DNA of 32,896 bases from Dehalococcoidia bacterium (GCA_009693005.1 SHYC01000005.1:1-32896); one strand, 5' to 3'; shown: positions 1 through 7,591, counted from the stretch's first letter. The notes: generated by a model not told the origin, from the letters alone. A program made the numbers and translations.

Positions 1-1578
1 GATCATCACAACCAGAGGCAGCAGGCACAGAGTAAGTAACCAGCTCATAATAGTCGGTACCATAGCTAAGAAGGGGTCTTCGAGCATGGACGGCGCCAAT
101 CTCGATGGCACAGAGCCACCAAGGGCCAGCAAGAACCAGTGAGTAGACCAGACCAAATGGTTCTCACCCAGGGCCCACAAGTGCCTGGCAATCCGCCAGT
201 TGAAGAAAGCTTTCGTAGCGACGGTCCTTCTAACGGCATAGGGAATGTCTATCGCGCCCCAGGCGTGTCGCTTGGCCTGCTGGTAACGAACTATGAGGGA
301 GCGCACGTAAGAGGTAGATTGAACAGCGTCCGCGTTTACCGGTAGAAAGACAGGTTCGGTATGCACCTCACCTCCATAGTAAAAAAGGCACTTAAGGAAC
401 ATGTGCCAGTCCTCCGGTATTACATCCACATCCCAGTAGCCTACTTCATCGGCCATTTTCAAGCTCAAGGTGTAGGTTGACTGGGGGAACACGATACTAT
501 TACCCTTACACAGATCTGAGAGAAAGTTAAGCCCGGAAAGTATACTCACTACCCTGACAGGCATTGGGACGGACCATATATTGTTATAAAGAAATATCGG
601 AGCTTGCCAAAACTTTCTGTGACGGGCTGGGTCTGTGCTGAACATATAAGTTAGGCAAGAAAAGTAGTCTTTATGTATCAGAGAATCAGCGTCGCAACTG
701 GTAACGGTCAGCGTCTCCAGAGAGAAACCCATTTCATTTACCAGTTTCTTCTTGATCCGGACGGCAGCCCACGCTTCGTTGGAAGACTTACCTTTGACCT
801 CGCCAGGCAAGGACTGGGGATGGACAGTGTAAAATATGTTGGCAAAGCTGTCCTTAAAGATGCGCTGAAGATACATCGCCTTTTCTATACAGCCTTCCTC
901 TGCCGCTTCCATAGCAAGGACAACGGTGAGATGAGTTTCTGCCAGTTCGCTCTCAGCCAGCCGCGATAAGGTTAGGCTGAGCTTGATTTCGCTTTCTTTG
1001 TAGTTAGGGATAATTACGATATGGTGCACATCTTCCCATGGGACCTGTGCTGTGCCTATCTCATCGGCTTCCAGATACCTCTCCCACCAGTTTGTTCCGG
1101 CCCATTTCCTCAGTTTGCGCACTCCAATGATACTGTGGACCGCAGAGCTTACGGACCGAGCCAACCAGTACACGCTAAAAAGCAGCACACCAACCGACAG
1201 CGGCCAGGGAGCGAAAAAGGGCAGGACAAAGATAGCTGCAATCACCAGCCAAGTAAATGCTCCGGGCATGATCTCAAAGGTCTTCTGTATTAAATGCTCT
1301 GACGGCGTGGTCGGTGTAGTGAACCCGTCTGGGGCGGACGCCTCCTTAACCAGGTCGGGGGGACGCTCCGGAGGGTAAACGGCGATACCGACCGGTCCGC
1401 CCCTGGCTATAGGCGATCTCTCTGTCCATCCCTCAGCGGTCTGGCTGCTCCAATATTTTGTCTCCACGGCGCCCCCCGGACGTTGAGACTTAATGGCACT
1501 GGACGAATCTAAGTCCAAAGTGGCAGGAGATATGTATGTCCTAATGCTTTGTATGGTCTTTCTCGCGGAGTCAAACAT
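1..1578 (-). CDS. Membrane-associated family 2 glycosyltransferase (3' end beyond window)
   Basis: I translated this by hand; the frame is open for 526 codons from an ATG at 1578 to base 1 with no stop, so it is absent from the ORF track. An AAGGAGA ribosome site sits about 7 nt before the ATG. Residues 107-142 are strongly hydrophobic (one or two membrane spans). A GT-A domain starts near residue 185 with IIPNYKE; the DAD metal motif is at about 296-298, PEDWHM at 388-393 and QQAKRHAWG (a QxxRW-like motif) near 433-441. A further hydrophobic segment begins near 506. This is the pattern of processive or membrane GT2 enzymes of the cellulose/hyaluronan synthase type, which use an NDP-sugar on the cytoplasmic face. 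It follows the GT39 gene by 30 bp and is probably cotranscribed with it. The sugar and acceptor cannot be told. Confidence 0.85.
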   Translation of the reverse strand, partial: MFDSARKTIQSIRTYISPATLDLDSSSAIKSQRPGGAVETKYWSSQTAEGWTERSPIARGGPVGIAVYPPERPPDLVKEASAPDGFTTPTTPSEHLIQKTFEIMPGAFTWLVIAAIFVLPFFAPWPLSVGVLLFSVYWLARSVSSAVHSIIGVRKLRKWAGTNWWERYLEADEIGTAQVPWEDVHHIVIIPNYKESEIKLSLTLSRLAESELAETHLTVVLAMEAAEEGCIEKAMYLQRIFKDSFANIFYTVHPQSLPGEVKGKSSNEAWAAVRIKKKLVNEMGFSLETLTVTSCDADSLIHKDYFSCLTYMFSTDPARHRKFWQAPIFLYNNIWSVPMPVRVVSILSGLNFLSDLCKGNSIVFPQSTYTLSLKMADEVGYWDVDVIPEDWHMFLKCLFYYGGEVHTEPVFLPVNADAVQSTSYVRSLIVRYQQAKRHAWGAIDIPYAVRRTVATKAFFNWRIARHLWALGENHLVWSTHWFLLALGGSVPSRLAPSMLEDPFLAMVPTIMSWLLTLCLLPLVVMI

Positions 1579-1608
1579 GATACTTCTCCTTATTTCCGTG
1601 ATGTGGGG

Positions 1609-3162
1609 TCATTGGGTGAACTGATTGGGAGGTATGTCACCATGCAGCACTATTAGTGGTGGTGTACGTTCCATAACAGTAATGTTACCAACTGTCTTGC
1701 TTACCAAATAGTTCTGCTCGATAGCCTTTTTCAGCTCCGGATATACTGGCTCGCTGCTCACTATCGCTATGAAAGTAGGCTCGCGGACTGCTACTGAATC
1801 TGCAACCTCTTTCAGTCCGCCGGGTATCTCGTATGCGAAGTAGGCAACAGTAAATCGGGCCACTTCGGGCAGGGAGCTCAAAGCGTATATCCATGGCTCA
1901 TCTCCCCAAACCAATAACGAGTCGCCCTCCTTGGCCCGGCTAGCCAGATAAGACGCTACCTCCTGATTACGGTTAACACGCTTATCGAAGAAATCGTTGT
2001 AGGCTGCACGGCTCTCTAATCTCAATGTGAGTGCGGCGAAGTGTTTATAATAATTCATCGTCCATTGAAGATTCGCCCACCTGGGCCAGGGTACAAAAAT
2101 AAACGACAACATCCAGATGCTGATGCCAACAACGGAGGACGTGGCAACAAGCTTGCGCCAGGTTACACCTGTTACCCTGGTAGTACGCAGGCTTGTGATA
2201 TACCAGGCTGCCAAGAGGCTGAAGGCGGGGAAAACCGGCAATAAGTAATGGACATAGGGCCTGCCAGTCAATATCGAGCCAAATAAAGAAAATGCTAGCC
2301 ACATAGGAATGAGCACCAAGCTGGAGGGTTTCTCAGATCGAGACCCTCTCACCCAGGCCATCATCAAGAGTATCGAAGATACTAGGAGGCCGACTTTTAG
2401 AATTAGAAATGACGGAGGCACTCTTGAACCTCGCTGCAGATAGCCGGTGTAGTAAGAGAAATTGGCATAAATAAACTCGCCAAAAGAGCCGGATAAGACT
2501 ACATAGGCCAGCATCAAGAATACGGGTACGGAATAGCCCGCGAGTAAAATCCCTATCCTGCGCCGCCAGTACGGAGCGAAAAGCGCCGTAGTAAGCAGCA
2601 CTGCCGCAAACTCCACTCCAGCGATCTGCTTAATGCTAAGAGCCGCGCCAAAGGCTAAACCCGCGTATAGGTCTTTTCCTCGAAGCCATAGCAGTACCCC
2701 CAAAGAAATGGGGAACATCGTAAATATCTCGGTGTTGGCGATTGTTCCCTCGAATAGTGGCAGCGCCGAAAGGACCCCGAATAGAAGAGCCGCAACTATC
2801 CCGGCTTTTCTGCTCCAGAGACGAGAACCAATCTGCATCAAGACCAATTGCGCACCAACAACGTTTAGCGCAGCGGCCAATTTTATGAACGCGAGGTTAG
2901 GTCCGAAAAGGTGGATAATCGCGGCATATATGAAGTAAATGCCAGGCGGTCGGTTATCAAGTACCTCAGTATAAAGGCTCTGGCCGTTAAGCAGGGAGTT
3001 GGCAACCGCAGCATATATTCCCTCATCATCGTACCAAGGAGGCTCGAAGAGCGATGGCAGCCTCAGCACAAGAGTCGCCAGGACAACCAATAAGAGATCC
3101 TTACCGCTCATTTCAAAGCCTTTGAAGATGGCCTTTTTGATGTAGTTGGGCCTTAGAACCAT
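1609..3162 (-). CDS. GT39/ArnT-like GT-C membrane glycosyltransferase
   Basis: The product is 517 aa with about 10-12 predicted membrane spans and a C-terminal soluble part. The N-terminal loop after the first span carries the acidic YDDEG motif, followed by a conserved DNRPPG segment, as in PMT_2/ArnT-type (GT39, GT83) enzymes, which take a polyprenyl-phosphate-linked sugar and transfer it outside the membrane. Length is typical of bacterial PMT_2 proteins. The ATG at 3162 has only a weak GGCCGGA upstream; an in-frame ATG at 3111 (MSGKD) has AAAGG at good spacing and is a possible alternative. The gene lies downstream of the c-di-AMP riboswitch and overlaps the uncertain ORF before it by 10 nt. 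Donor and acceptor are unknown; family assignment is firm. Confidence 0.85.
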   Translation of the reverse strand: MVLRPNYIKKAIFKGFEMSGKDLLLVVLATLVLRLPSLFEPPWYDDEGIYAAVANSLLNGQSLYTEVLDNRPPGIYFIYAAIIHLFGPNLAFIKLAAALNVVGAQLVLMQIGSRLWSRKAGIVAALLFGVLSALPLFEGTIANTEIFTMFPISLGVLLWLRGKDLYAGLAFGAALSIKQIAGVEFAAVLLTTALFAPYWRRRIGILLAGYSVPVFLMLAYVVLSGSFGEFIYANFSYYTGYLQRGSRVPPSFLILKVGLLVSSILLMMAWVRGSRSEKPSSLVLIPMWLAFSLFGSILTGRPYVHYLLPVFPAFSLLAAWYITSLRTTRVTGVTWRKLVATSSVVGISIWMLSFIFVPWPRWANLQWTMNYYKHFAALTLRLESRAAYNDFFDKRVNRNQEVASYLASRAKEGDSLLVWGDEPWIYALSSLPEVARFTVAYFAYEIPGGLKEVADSVAVREPTFIAIVSSEPVYPELKKAIEQNYLVSKTVGNITVMERTPPLIVLHGDIPPNQFTQ

Positions 3163-3632
3163 TGATCCGGCCTGTACGATGCTAAGATGCTGGCCGGGAT
3201 CATGCCGTGTGGCGCGCGTACAAGCTGGTCTCCTGTCCTGGTGGATATTGAATCCAGCGAGCTGAAGCCAACAGGGTGCCGGCGCGTCAGAGGTGAGTAA
3301 GCTGGGCCTCTACGATGCGCCTGTTTATGACCAGGTTCAGGAAGGAGATAACAGGCTAATACGTACGAAACGTTACCGGCTAAAGAAGGGGGACATGCGC
3401 GGGCGGAGGGATGGTTACCGTTGGCCGTCAGTTCAGGGGGAGTTAACGAAGTCCTAAGTCTACTGTGGGTCTTGGACCCCAATTGACAAAATCGCGGCCG
3501 GGGAACAGAAACGGGCAGGGCCGCTATGTGACGGTAGCCAGTCCTGCTGTTACAAATATTTTTCCTGGCATACCCAGCCAGGAACACAGATAGGGATTCA
3601 GACTTGCATCTCTCCAGATCATGGAGCGGCAT
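3153..3632 (-). CDS. Uncertain 159-codon ORF directly behind the c-di-AMP riboswitch
   Basis: I recognise no domain in this protein. It is rich in Ser, Pro, Arg and His and poor in acidic residues, which argues against a normal globular protein. In its favour, the ATG at 3632 has a good AAGGAG site 10 nt upstream, the riboswitch aptamer ends about 35 nt upstream, and its stop overlaps the GT39 start by 10 nt, as in translational coupling. It may be a leader ORF, a decayed gene (ydaO aptamers often precede cell-wall hydrolases) or a chance ORF. Confidence 0.35.
   Translation of the reverse strand: MPLHDLERCKSESLSVFLAGYARKNICNSRTGYRHIAALPVSVPRPRFCQLGSKTHSRLRTSLTPPELTANGNHPSARACPPSLAGNVSYVLACYLLPEPGHKQAHRRGPAYSPLTRRHPVGFSSLDSISTRTGDQLVRAPHGMIPASILASYRPDQWF
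3562..3584. other. Hairpin inside the riboswitch-downstream leader
   Basis: TTCCTGGC-(7 nt)-GCCAGGAA is a perfect 8-bp stem. Neither strand has a T tract right after it in the needed position, so it does not look like an intrinsic terminator. It lies inside the uncertain 159-codon ORF. Confidence 0.4.
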
Positions 3633-3634
3633 AG

Positions 3635-3650
3635 AAAAGGCTCTCCTTTT
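3635..3650 (-). promoter_or_regulatory. Hairpin enclosing a ribosome binding site (candidate expression platform)
   Basis: On the minus strand AAAAGG-agag-CCTTTT forms a perfect 6-bp stem. The AAGGAG ribosome site of the ORF starting at 3632 lies in the 5' arm and loop. It comes just after the riboswitch aptamer, so it could hide or expose the site. It is A/T-rich and weak on its own, and that role is inferred. Confidence 0.4.
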
Positions 3651-3663
3651 GGGATACGCCCTT

Positions 3664-3775
3664 CATGCGCCTACGAGGTTAGCTGACGGGTTAGGGTTGA
3701 AAGGTACCCCCTCGCGTAAGCGAGCTCACCCCACTATTGGTTCCCCCGTCTCCTTCGCGGAGTTAGGCCCTGTAC
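3664..3775 (-). ncRNA. Cyclic di-AMP riboswitch (ydaO-yuaA aptamer)
   Basis: Read on the minus strand, the stretch has the ydaO-class conserved blocks in order: GACGGGGGAACCAA, then GGGGTGA, a variable hairpin (CTCGC-ttac-GCGAG), GGGTACC...AACCC, and AACCCGTCAGCTAACCTCG. The outer GCCTA...TAGGC pairing closes P1, and CTCC-gcgaa-GGAG makes an inner hairpin. This class binds c-di-AMP, usually as an OFF switch for cell-wall, osmolyte and potassium genes. Here it sits about 15 nt behind a consensus promoter and ahead of the glycosyltransferase operon. The call rests on recalled consensus, not on a covariance-model search. Confidence 0.9.
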
Positions 3776-3792
3776 TTGAACTGTGATAATCA

Positions 3793-3821
3793 ATAGTAAC
3801 TTCGATCTGCAGTTCTGTCAA
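3793..3821 (-). promoter_or_regulatory. Sigma-70-type promoter of the riboswitch/glycosyltransferase operon
   Basis: The minus strand carries a perfect TTGACA (-35), a 17-nt spacer and TACTAT (-10, 4/6). Transcription would start near 3786, just ahead of the aptamer. Confidence 0.6.
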
Positions 3822-3888
3822 CGCAATTCGAACGGATGTTGATGGTTAGCGATTATGTCAGTATTGAAAAATCGCGTCTCTGCGACAT

Positions 3889-4060
3889 ATGAAAGAACTG
3901 ATATTGAACAAGGGAGTTACAGACACGGCTGCAGATCACGAACCTGGCGTTACCGGACACTACAGGTTGACCGAGACAGCCAGTCTCATGGGGGTAAGTG
4001 AGCGTAAAGCCTGGTGATTAGCTTCACATGATTACCGCCAGCTGCTCCTTTGCTTCGATA
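3889..4060 (+). pseudogene. Degenerate transposase-like HTH remnant
   Basis: An ATG at 3889 opens a 42-codon frame ending in TGA at 4015-4017. Its end, RLTETASLMGVSERKAW, fits the N-terminal helix-turn-helix seen in many transposases (LTxxEAAxLLGxSERxxxR). After the TGA the same frame reads LASHDYR, resembling the usual RLLAAYR continuation, so the stop may be a point mutation. No other transposase domain or terminal repeat is visible. Chance resemblance is possible because the match is short. Confidence 0.35.
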
Positions 4061-4149
4061 AGTCCACTGACTACTCCCGTTAGTAGCGGGCGGCGCACAT
4101 AACCGGTTACCAACTCAATTTCATAGAATTTTCATATACGTAATTAAGG

Positions 4150-4306
4150 GGTTCAGTTGCCACATGTTGTGGCGCAAACGCTGGTTCGCGGTGGGTGTTG
4201 TATGGCTCTTCTTATTGAGAAGAGAGGCAATTGTGGGGTGTGGTCCGGTGAATTGTAACGGAATAGACCGCTTTCCAGCATTTATTACTGCCGGAAGCGG
4301 TTTTTT
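4150..4306 (+). ncRNA. Candidate structured small RNA ending in the intrinsic terminator
   Basis: Three stem-loops follow one another on the plus strand: GCCACA-tgt-TGTGGC (4159-4173), CTCTTCT-tattg-AGAAGAG (4206-4224) and the terminator hairpin at 4267-4300. No complete plus-strand gene precedes the terminator. I see no strong promoter, so this is only a candidate. Confidence 0.3.
4267..4306 (+). terminator. Rho-independent terminator without an obvious gene
   Basis: ACCGCTT(T)CC pairs with GGAAGCGGT (9 bp with one bulged T) and is followed at once by TTTTTT. The minus-strand reading has no T run, so it works on the plus strand. There is no intact plus-strand gene upstream. Confidence 0.75.
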
Positions 4307-4344
4307 GTTTATTTTAAACCTTGTGTCGAGAGGCGGTACCCGGA

Positions 4345-4621
4345 TTCGAGGCAATAGTGGGATTTTGGATAGTATTGGCCAGCGCTGAACTGGGGACGGC
4401 GATCCTAACGGAGGCGTCGTTGAGCTTTCCGGGTCTCGGTACTCAACAACCTACCCCTTCCTGGGGGGCCATGCTGTCGGGAGACCGCAGGCGCTTCATG
4501 GAGGGTGCGCCCTGGCTGGCGCGATTCCCCCGGTATAGCTATTAGTATGGCTGTATTTGGTTTTAACCTGCTTGGTGATGCGCTGAGGGATGTTTGGGAC
4601 CCCAGGCTAAGAGGCAGATAA
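4345..4621 (+). pseudogene. 3' fragment of a DppC/OppC-type peptide ABC permease gene, frameshifted
   Basis: The translation reads ELGTAILTEASLSFPGLG, then TPSWGAML and EGAPWLARFP, the signature C-terminal part of DppC/OppC permeases (AILxEAxLSFLGLG, PPTPSWGxML, APWLxxFPG). An extra C in the run near 4529 shifts the frame; one base later the family ending continues as AISMAVFGFNLLGDALRDV and closes with DPRLRGR and TAA at 4619-4621. The N-terminal two thirds are absent, with the terminator only about 40 bp upstream. It is a relic of a lost dipeptide/oligopeptide transporter locus, or the join of a rearrangement. Confidence 0.85.
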
Positions 4622-4625
4622 CTCT

Positions 4626-5486
4626 CTAGTCCTTGGACATGCCCAGAGACTGTCTAATGGCGAATAGGGCCTCCAGGTTCGGCCTGTCAGGCCCTTTTCC
4701 ATCGAAGCCGGGGACCTCAAGTAGAAAGGGGACTTCGCGGAAGGCCGGATGGCTCATGATGTTGCGAAATCCATCGATGCCAATGTGGCCGTGGCCGATA
4801 TTCTCGTGGCGGTCTACTAACGAGTTTAGCGGGACCTTGGAGTCGTTAGCGTGCACTGCGACTAATCTGTCGAGACCGATCTCGCTATCGAACTCTTCCA
4901 TGGCACCCTTTAGCCCGTCTTCGCTGGTGACGTCGTAACCTGACGCAAGACAGTGAGCGGTGTCCAGGCATACCATGACCCTTTTATCTCCCACTTCTTT
5001 TATTATCCTACCCACTTGGGAGAACTGTGCGCCGATATTTTGTCCGGACCCGGCGTTATTTTCGATAGTGAGCCAGGTGTCTCCCGGCGCTCCATCCAGC
5101 ACCTTATGGAAGCTGTCCACTATTTGCGCCAGCACGACGTCGAGGCCGACGCCTTTGTGGCTTCCGACGTGAAAGATCACGCCGGCCGCCCCAATCTGCC
5201 CGGCGGTCCTCAGAGAGAAGATGAGGGATGAGACGCCTTTCACGAGGTTCTCGGGGTTCTCAGTGGCCAGGTTCGTAAGATAAACACCGTGGATAAAAGT
5301 AGGGAAGACCCCACGCTCTGCCGCCTTCGCCTTAAAGGACTCTGTCTCCTTTTCGGCGTGAGGCTTGGCCGCCCATGCCTGAGGCGCGGAGGCGAAGATC
5401 TGTATGGTTTCTGCGCCAAGGTCTGCTGCTCTATCTATGGCCTTGCTTATTCCGCCGGCGGCGGATACGTGGGCTCCAATTCTCAA
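4626..5486 (-). CDS. nfo: Endonuclease IV (AP endonuclease, Nfo)
   Basis: At 286 aa this matches the normal length of endonuclease IV, which cuts DNA 5' of abasic sites and repairs oxidised 3' ends. The trinuclear zinc ligands are all visible in family context: FIHGVYL, VIFHVGSH, LTIENNAGSG, CLDTAHCLASG, VAVHANDSK, DRHENIGHGHIG and FLLEVPG. The start is a TTG at 5486 with GGGGAGAG upstream at good spacing. Its TTGA overlaps the murE stop by 4 nt, so translation is probably coupled to murE. Nothing is missing from the active site. Confidence 0.96.
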   Translation of the reverse strand: MRIGAHVSAAGGISKAIDRAADLGAETIQIFASAPQAWAAKPHAEKETESFKAKAAERGVFPTFIHGVYLTNLATENPENLVKGVSSLIFSLRTAGQIGAAGVIFHVGSHKGVGLDVVLAQIVDSFHKVLDGAPGDTWLTIENNAGSGQNIGAQFSQVGRIIKEVGDKRVMVCLDTAHCLASGYDVTSEDGLKGAMEEFDSEIGLDRLVAVHANDSKVPLNSLVDRHENIGHGHIGIDGFRNIMSHPAFREVPFLLEVPGFDGKGPDRPNLEALFAIRQSLGMSKD

Positions 5487-6991
5487 TTCTGTCTCTCCCC
5501 GTACATCTCTTTCAATATCTCGCCTGCTATCTCAACCTCGTTCCATGGCAGCTTCTCATTACCAACCAGCATACGACGTTCGTGTCCCATGCCGGCCAGC
5601 AGCACTGTGTCGCCAGGTTGGGCCATGGAAAAGGCCTGCCGTATCGCCTCTCTACGGTCGGGCAGCCTGATATAGTCCTTCCCTTCCGTACGACCGGCCT
5701 CGTTTAGGCCGATGCTGATCTCCTGAATTATGTCGTTCGGGTCCTCGCTTCTGGGATCATCTACAGTCAGTATCGTAAAATCGGCCAGCTCGCCGGCGGC
5801 GTGCCCCATGCCGTAGCGTCTGCCACGGTCGCGCTCGCCGGCACAACCGAAGACCACGATAAGTCTGCCCCGAGCGCTCATGCGCAGAGTCGAAAGGGCC
5901 TGTGTAAGTCCATTGGGTGCGTGCGCATAGTCCACCAGGACATCAAAAGGCTGACCTGCCTCTACTCGCTGCATTCGCCCCGGCACCGCGATGCCCTGGG
6001 AGATGGTGGTCTCGATACTATCCAAAGTTACTCCCTGGGACACCGCCACCGACGCGGCTGCCAGGCAGTTGTATATGTTGTACTCTCCAGGCATGCCGAG
6101 GTCTATGGTTGTCGCGCCGTCGGGAGTCTTGAGAGTGAACGAGGAGCCGCTTCTCCGGTGCACGATGTTCAGAGCCATAATATCTGCTTCAGCCCTGATG
6201 CCGTAGGTAAGTATGATCCCCTGGGCGATTCCCCTGAGCCTCTCCATGGATGGGTCATCGGCGTTTAGTACGTTAACAGGCTTGCCGGGTTTTCTTCGGT
6301 CCTGGTGGACCATTTGAAACAGCTTTGCCTTTGCTCTAAAGTATTCTTCCAAGGTGCCATGAAAGTCCAGATGATCGCTTGTGATGTTGGTCACGACTGC
6401 CACGTCGTACTGGCAATAGGCCACTCTGTCCAAGGCCAGAGAATGGGACGAGGTCTCCAAGGCTACGTACCGTACTCCGGCGTCGCGCATCCTTGCCAGA
6501 GTATCCTGTACTTCTGGGGCCTCCGGAGTCGTATAGCCCGTTTCGTTCCAGAAGAATTCCTCGTTGATTTTCACCGCCACGGTGCTGATGAGTCCGGCAT
6601 TATGGCCTGCACCCCGCAGGAGGGCGGCGGTCATGAAAGTGGTGGTGGTCTTACCATCGGTACCGGTGATTCCCACGAGCTTCATGGTCGCAGAGGGATC
6701 GCCATAAAAGATAGAGGAGAGTTGGGCAAGAGCTATTCTGGTGTCCGGAACAATGATCACTGGCAGGCTGTTATTATCTGAGGCACGATATTGAGATACT
6801 ATCACCGCGGCGCCATTCTTGATGGCCGCATCGATAAAGCTATGTCCATCGGTACGCGCCCCCGGCAGCGCCACAAACAGCGAACCGCGTTCCACAGCGC
6901 GGGAATCATAGCGAAGGGACGTGACTTCGATATCTCTGAAGTTAATAACAGTTTTTTGCGGGATGTTTTCAATAAGTTCAGACAGTCTCAT
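5483..6991 (-). CDS. murE: UDP-MurNAc-tripeptide ligase, MurE type
   Basis: I choose the ATG at 6991 (MRLSELIENIP, 502 aa); the ORF-track extension to 7108 enters the repeat block and lacks family homology. The Mur ligase parts are in order: N-terminal uridine-binding domain (SLRYDSRAVERGSLFVALPG), ATP loop GITGTDGKTTTT, the ETSSHSLALDR segment, SDHLDFHG, the carbamylated-Lys region YFRAKAKLF, and the C-terminal domain. MurE adds the third amino acid of the peptidoglycan stem peptide. The specificity motif reads DDPR rather than the mDAP-type DNPR, and the usual GKGHE reads GMGHE. This points away from meso-DAP, perhaps to Lys or Orn, but that is inference. nfo follows with a 4-nt overlap. 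Confidence 0.93.
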   Translation of the reverse strand: MRLSELIENIPQKTVINFRDIEVTSLRYDSRAVERGSLFVALPGARTDGHSFIDAAIKNGAAVIVSQYRASDNNSLPVIIVPDTRIALAQLSSIFYGDPSATMKLVGITGTDGKTTTTFMTAALLRGAGHNAGLISTVAVKINEEFFWNETGYTTPEAPEVQDTLARMRDAGVRYVALETSSHSLALDRVAYCQYDVAVVTNITSDHLDFHGTLEEYFRAKAKLFQMVHQDRRKPGKPVNVLNADDPSMERLRGIAQGIILTYGIRAEADIMALNIVHRRSGSSFTLKTPDGATTIDLGMPGEYNIYNCLAAASVAVSQGVTLDSIETTISQGIAVPGRMQRVEAGQPFDVLVDYAHAPNGLTQALSTLRMSARGRLIVVFGCAGERDRGRRYGMGHAAGELADFTILTVDDPRSEDPNDIIQEISIGLNEAGRTEGKDYIRLPDRREAIRQAFSMAQPGDTVLLAGMGHERRMLVGNEKLPWNEVEIAGEILKEMYGERQN

Positions 6992-7103
6992 AATCACCCA
7001 TGCCAGACGGTGCCGACACCCATAAAGGATAAACATAGCTGCCTGGTGCGCTCCAGGAGGCTCTCGAACTAGGAACGGGCGTGGCCCCTTCGACGAGGCG
7101 CAG

Positions 7104-7214
7104 GACATGCTTCGTGCGCCGCAACGCGTACGGAGTCCGCAAGGCGGCCAAGACGTGCTTCGTGCCCAGTTCTGCGCAAGGAGCCCGCTCCGCGAGCGGA
7201 GTCCGCACGGCGGC
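7104..7214. repeat. GC-rich imperfect repeats with an internal palindrome
   Basis: Two units share GAC(A/G)TGCTTCGTGC (7104-7117 and 7152-7165) and CGGAGTCCGCA(A/C)GGCGGC (7131-7148 and 7197-7214, 17/18 identical). Between them CCGCTC-cgc-GAGCGG makes a hairpin. It lies just upstream of murE. The look is that of a dispersed REP-like element; I saw no other copy in this window. Short ORFs through it are repeat translations. Confidence 0.65.
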
Positions 7215-7275
7215 TAGTTAAGGTTTAACGCCCGCGTGACCATCCGACCTCGTGTTTTGGACGCCTTGTTTAAGT

Positions 7276-7575
7276 CTAGACGGGCCTCGACAGCGGTCTG
7301 GTACCGACATGTAAGAAGCCATCGGTGAGGTCTCCGGCATCTATCTTCAGCTTTATCTCTTCTCTGGCCGGCCTAAGCATCTCAAAGAGTTTAGCCTCCT
7401 TGTTTACAATGGTCAGTAGCAGCCTTTGGTTATAGTACGCTGTAAGTGTGAAGGATTCGTGTGCGGTGGAATCATCCACGACGGTAAAGATTTCTTTGCC
7501 ATCTAGAACCCGGTAAATGTTTGGGTCTCTTAACTGGAATATCGAGTATCCTTTGTAACGGTCAACTGACAGCAT
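7276..7575 (-). CDS. Small hypothetical protein, 99 aa
   Basis: I do not recognise this family. The protein is soluble, has no membrane span or signal peptide, and has a normal residue mix with a mixed alpha/beta look (the N-terminal half reads as alternating strands, the AKLFEMLRPAREEI segment as helix). The ATG at 7575 lacks a clear ribosome site. A strong hairpin (7592-7621) stands 17 bp upstream. It is on the same strand as murE but separated from it by the repeat block and about 285 bp, so an operon link is doubtful. Real coding is likely but not certain. Confidence 0.5.
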   Translation of the reverse strand: MLSVDRYKGYSIFQLRDPNIYRVLDGKEIFTVVDDSTAHESFTLTAYYNQRLLLTIVNKEAKLFEMLRPAREEIKLKIDAGDLTDGFLHVGTRPLSRPV

Positions 7576-7591
7576 AAGTTGTCCAAACTAG

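Noticed and set aside
139-1378. Four plus-strand ORFs
   Set aside because: They are shadows of the minus-strand GT2 gene, which is open across the whole stretch.
3293-3457. Plus-strand 54-codon frame starting at GTG (KLGLYDAPVYDQVQ...)
   Set aside because: It looks protein-like and is highly charged, but has no ribosome site, is antisense to the riboswitch-controlled transcript, and matches no family I know.
3604-3786. Plus-strand 60-aa ORF
   Set aside because: It is the antisense of the c-di-AMP aptamer, whose conserved bases explain the sequence.
4164-4388. Plus-strand 74-aa ORF
   Set aside because: An intrinsic terminator lies inside it and it crosses into the permease relic in the wrong frame.
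6992-7208. N-terminal extension of MurE and the 76-aa minus ORF
   Set aside because: Both translate the GC-rich repeat block; MurE homology starts at the ATG at 6991.
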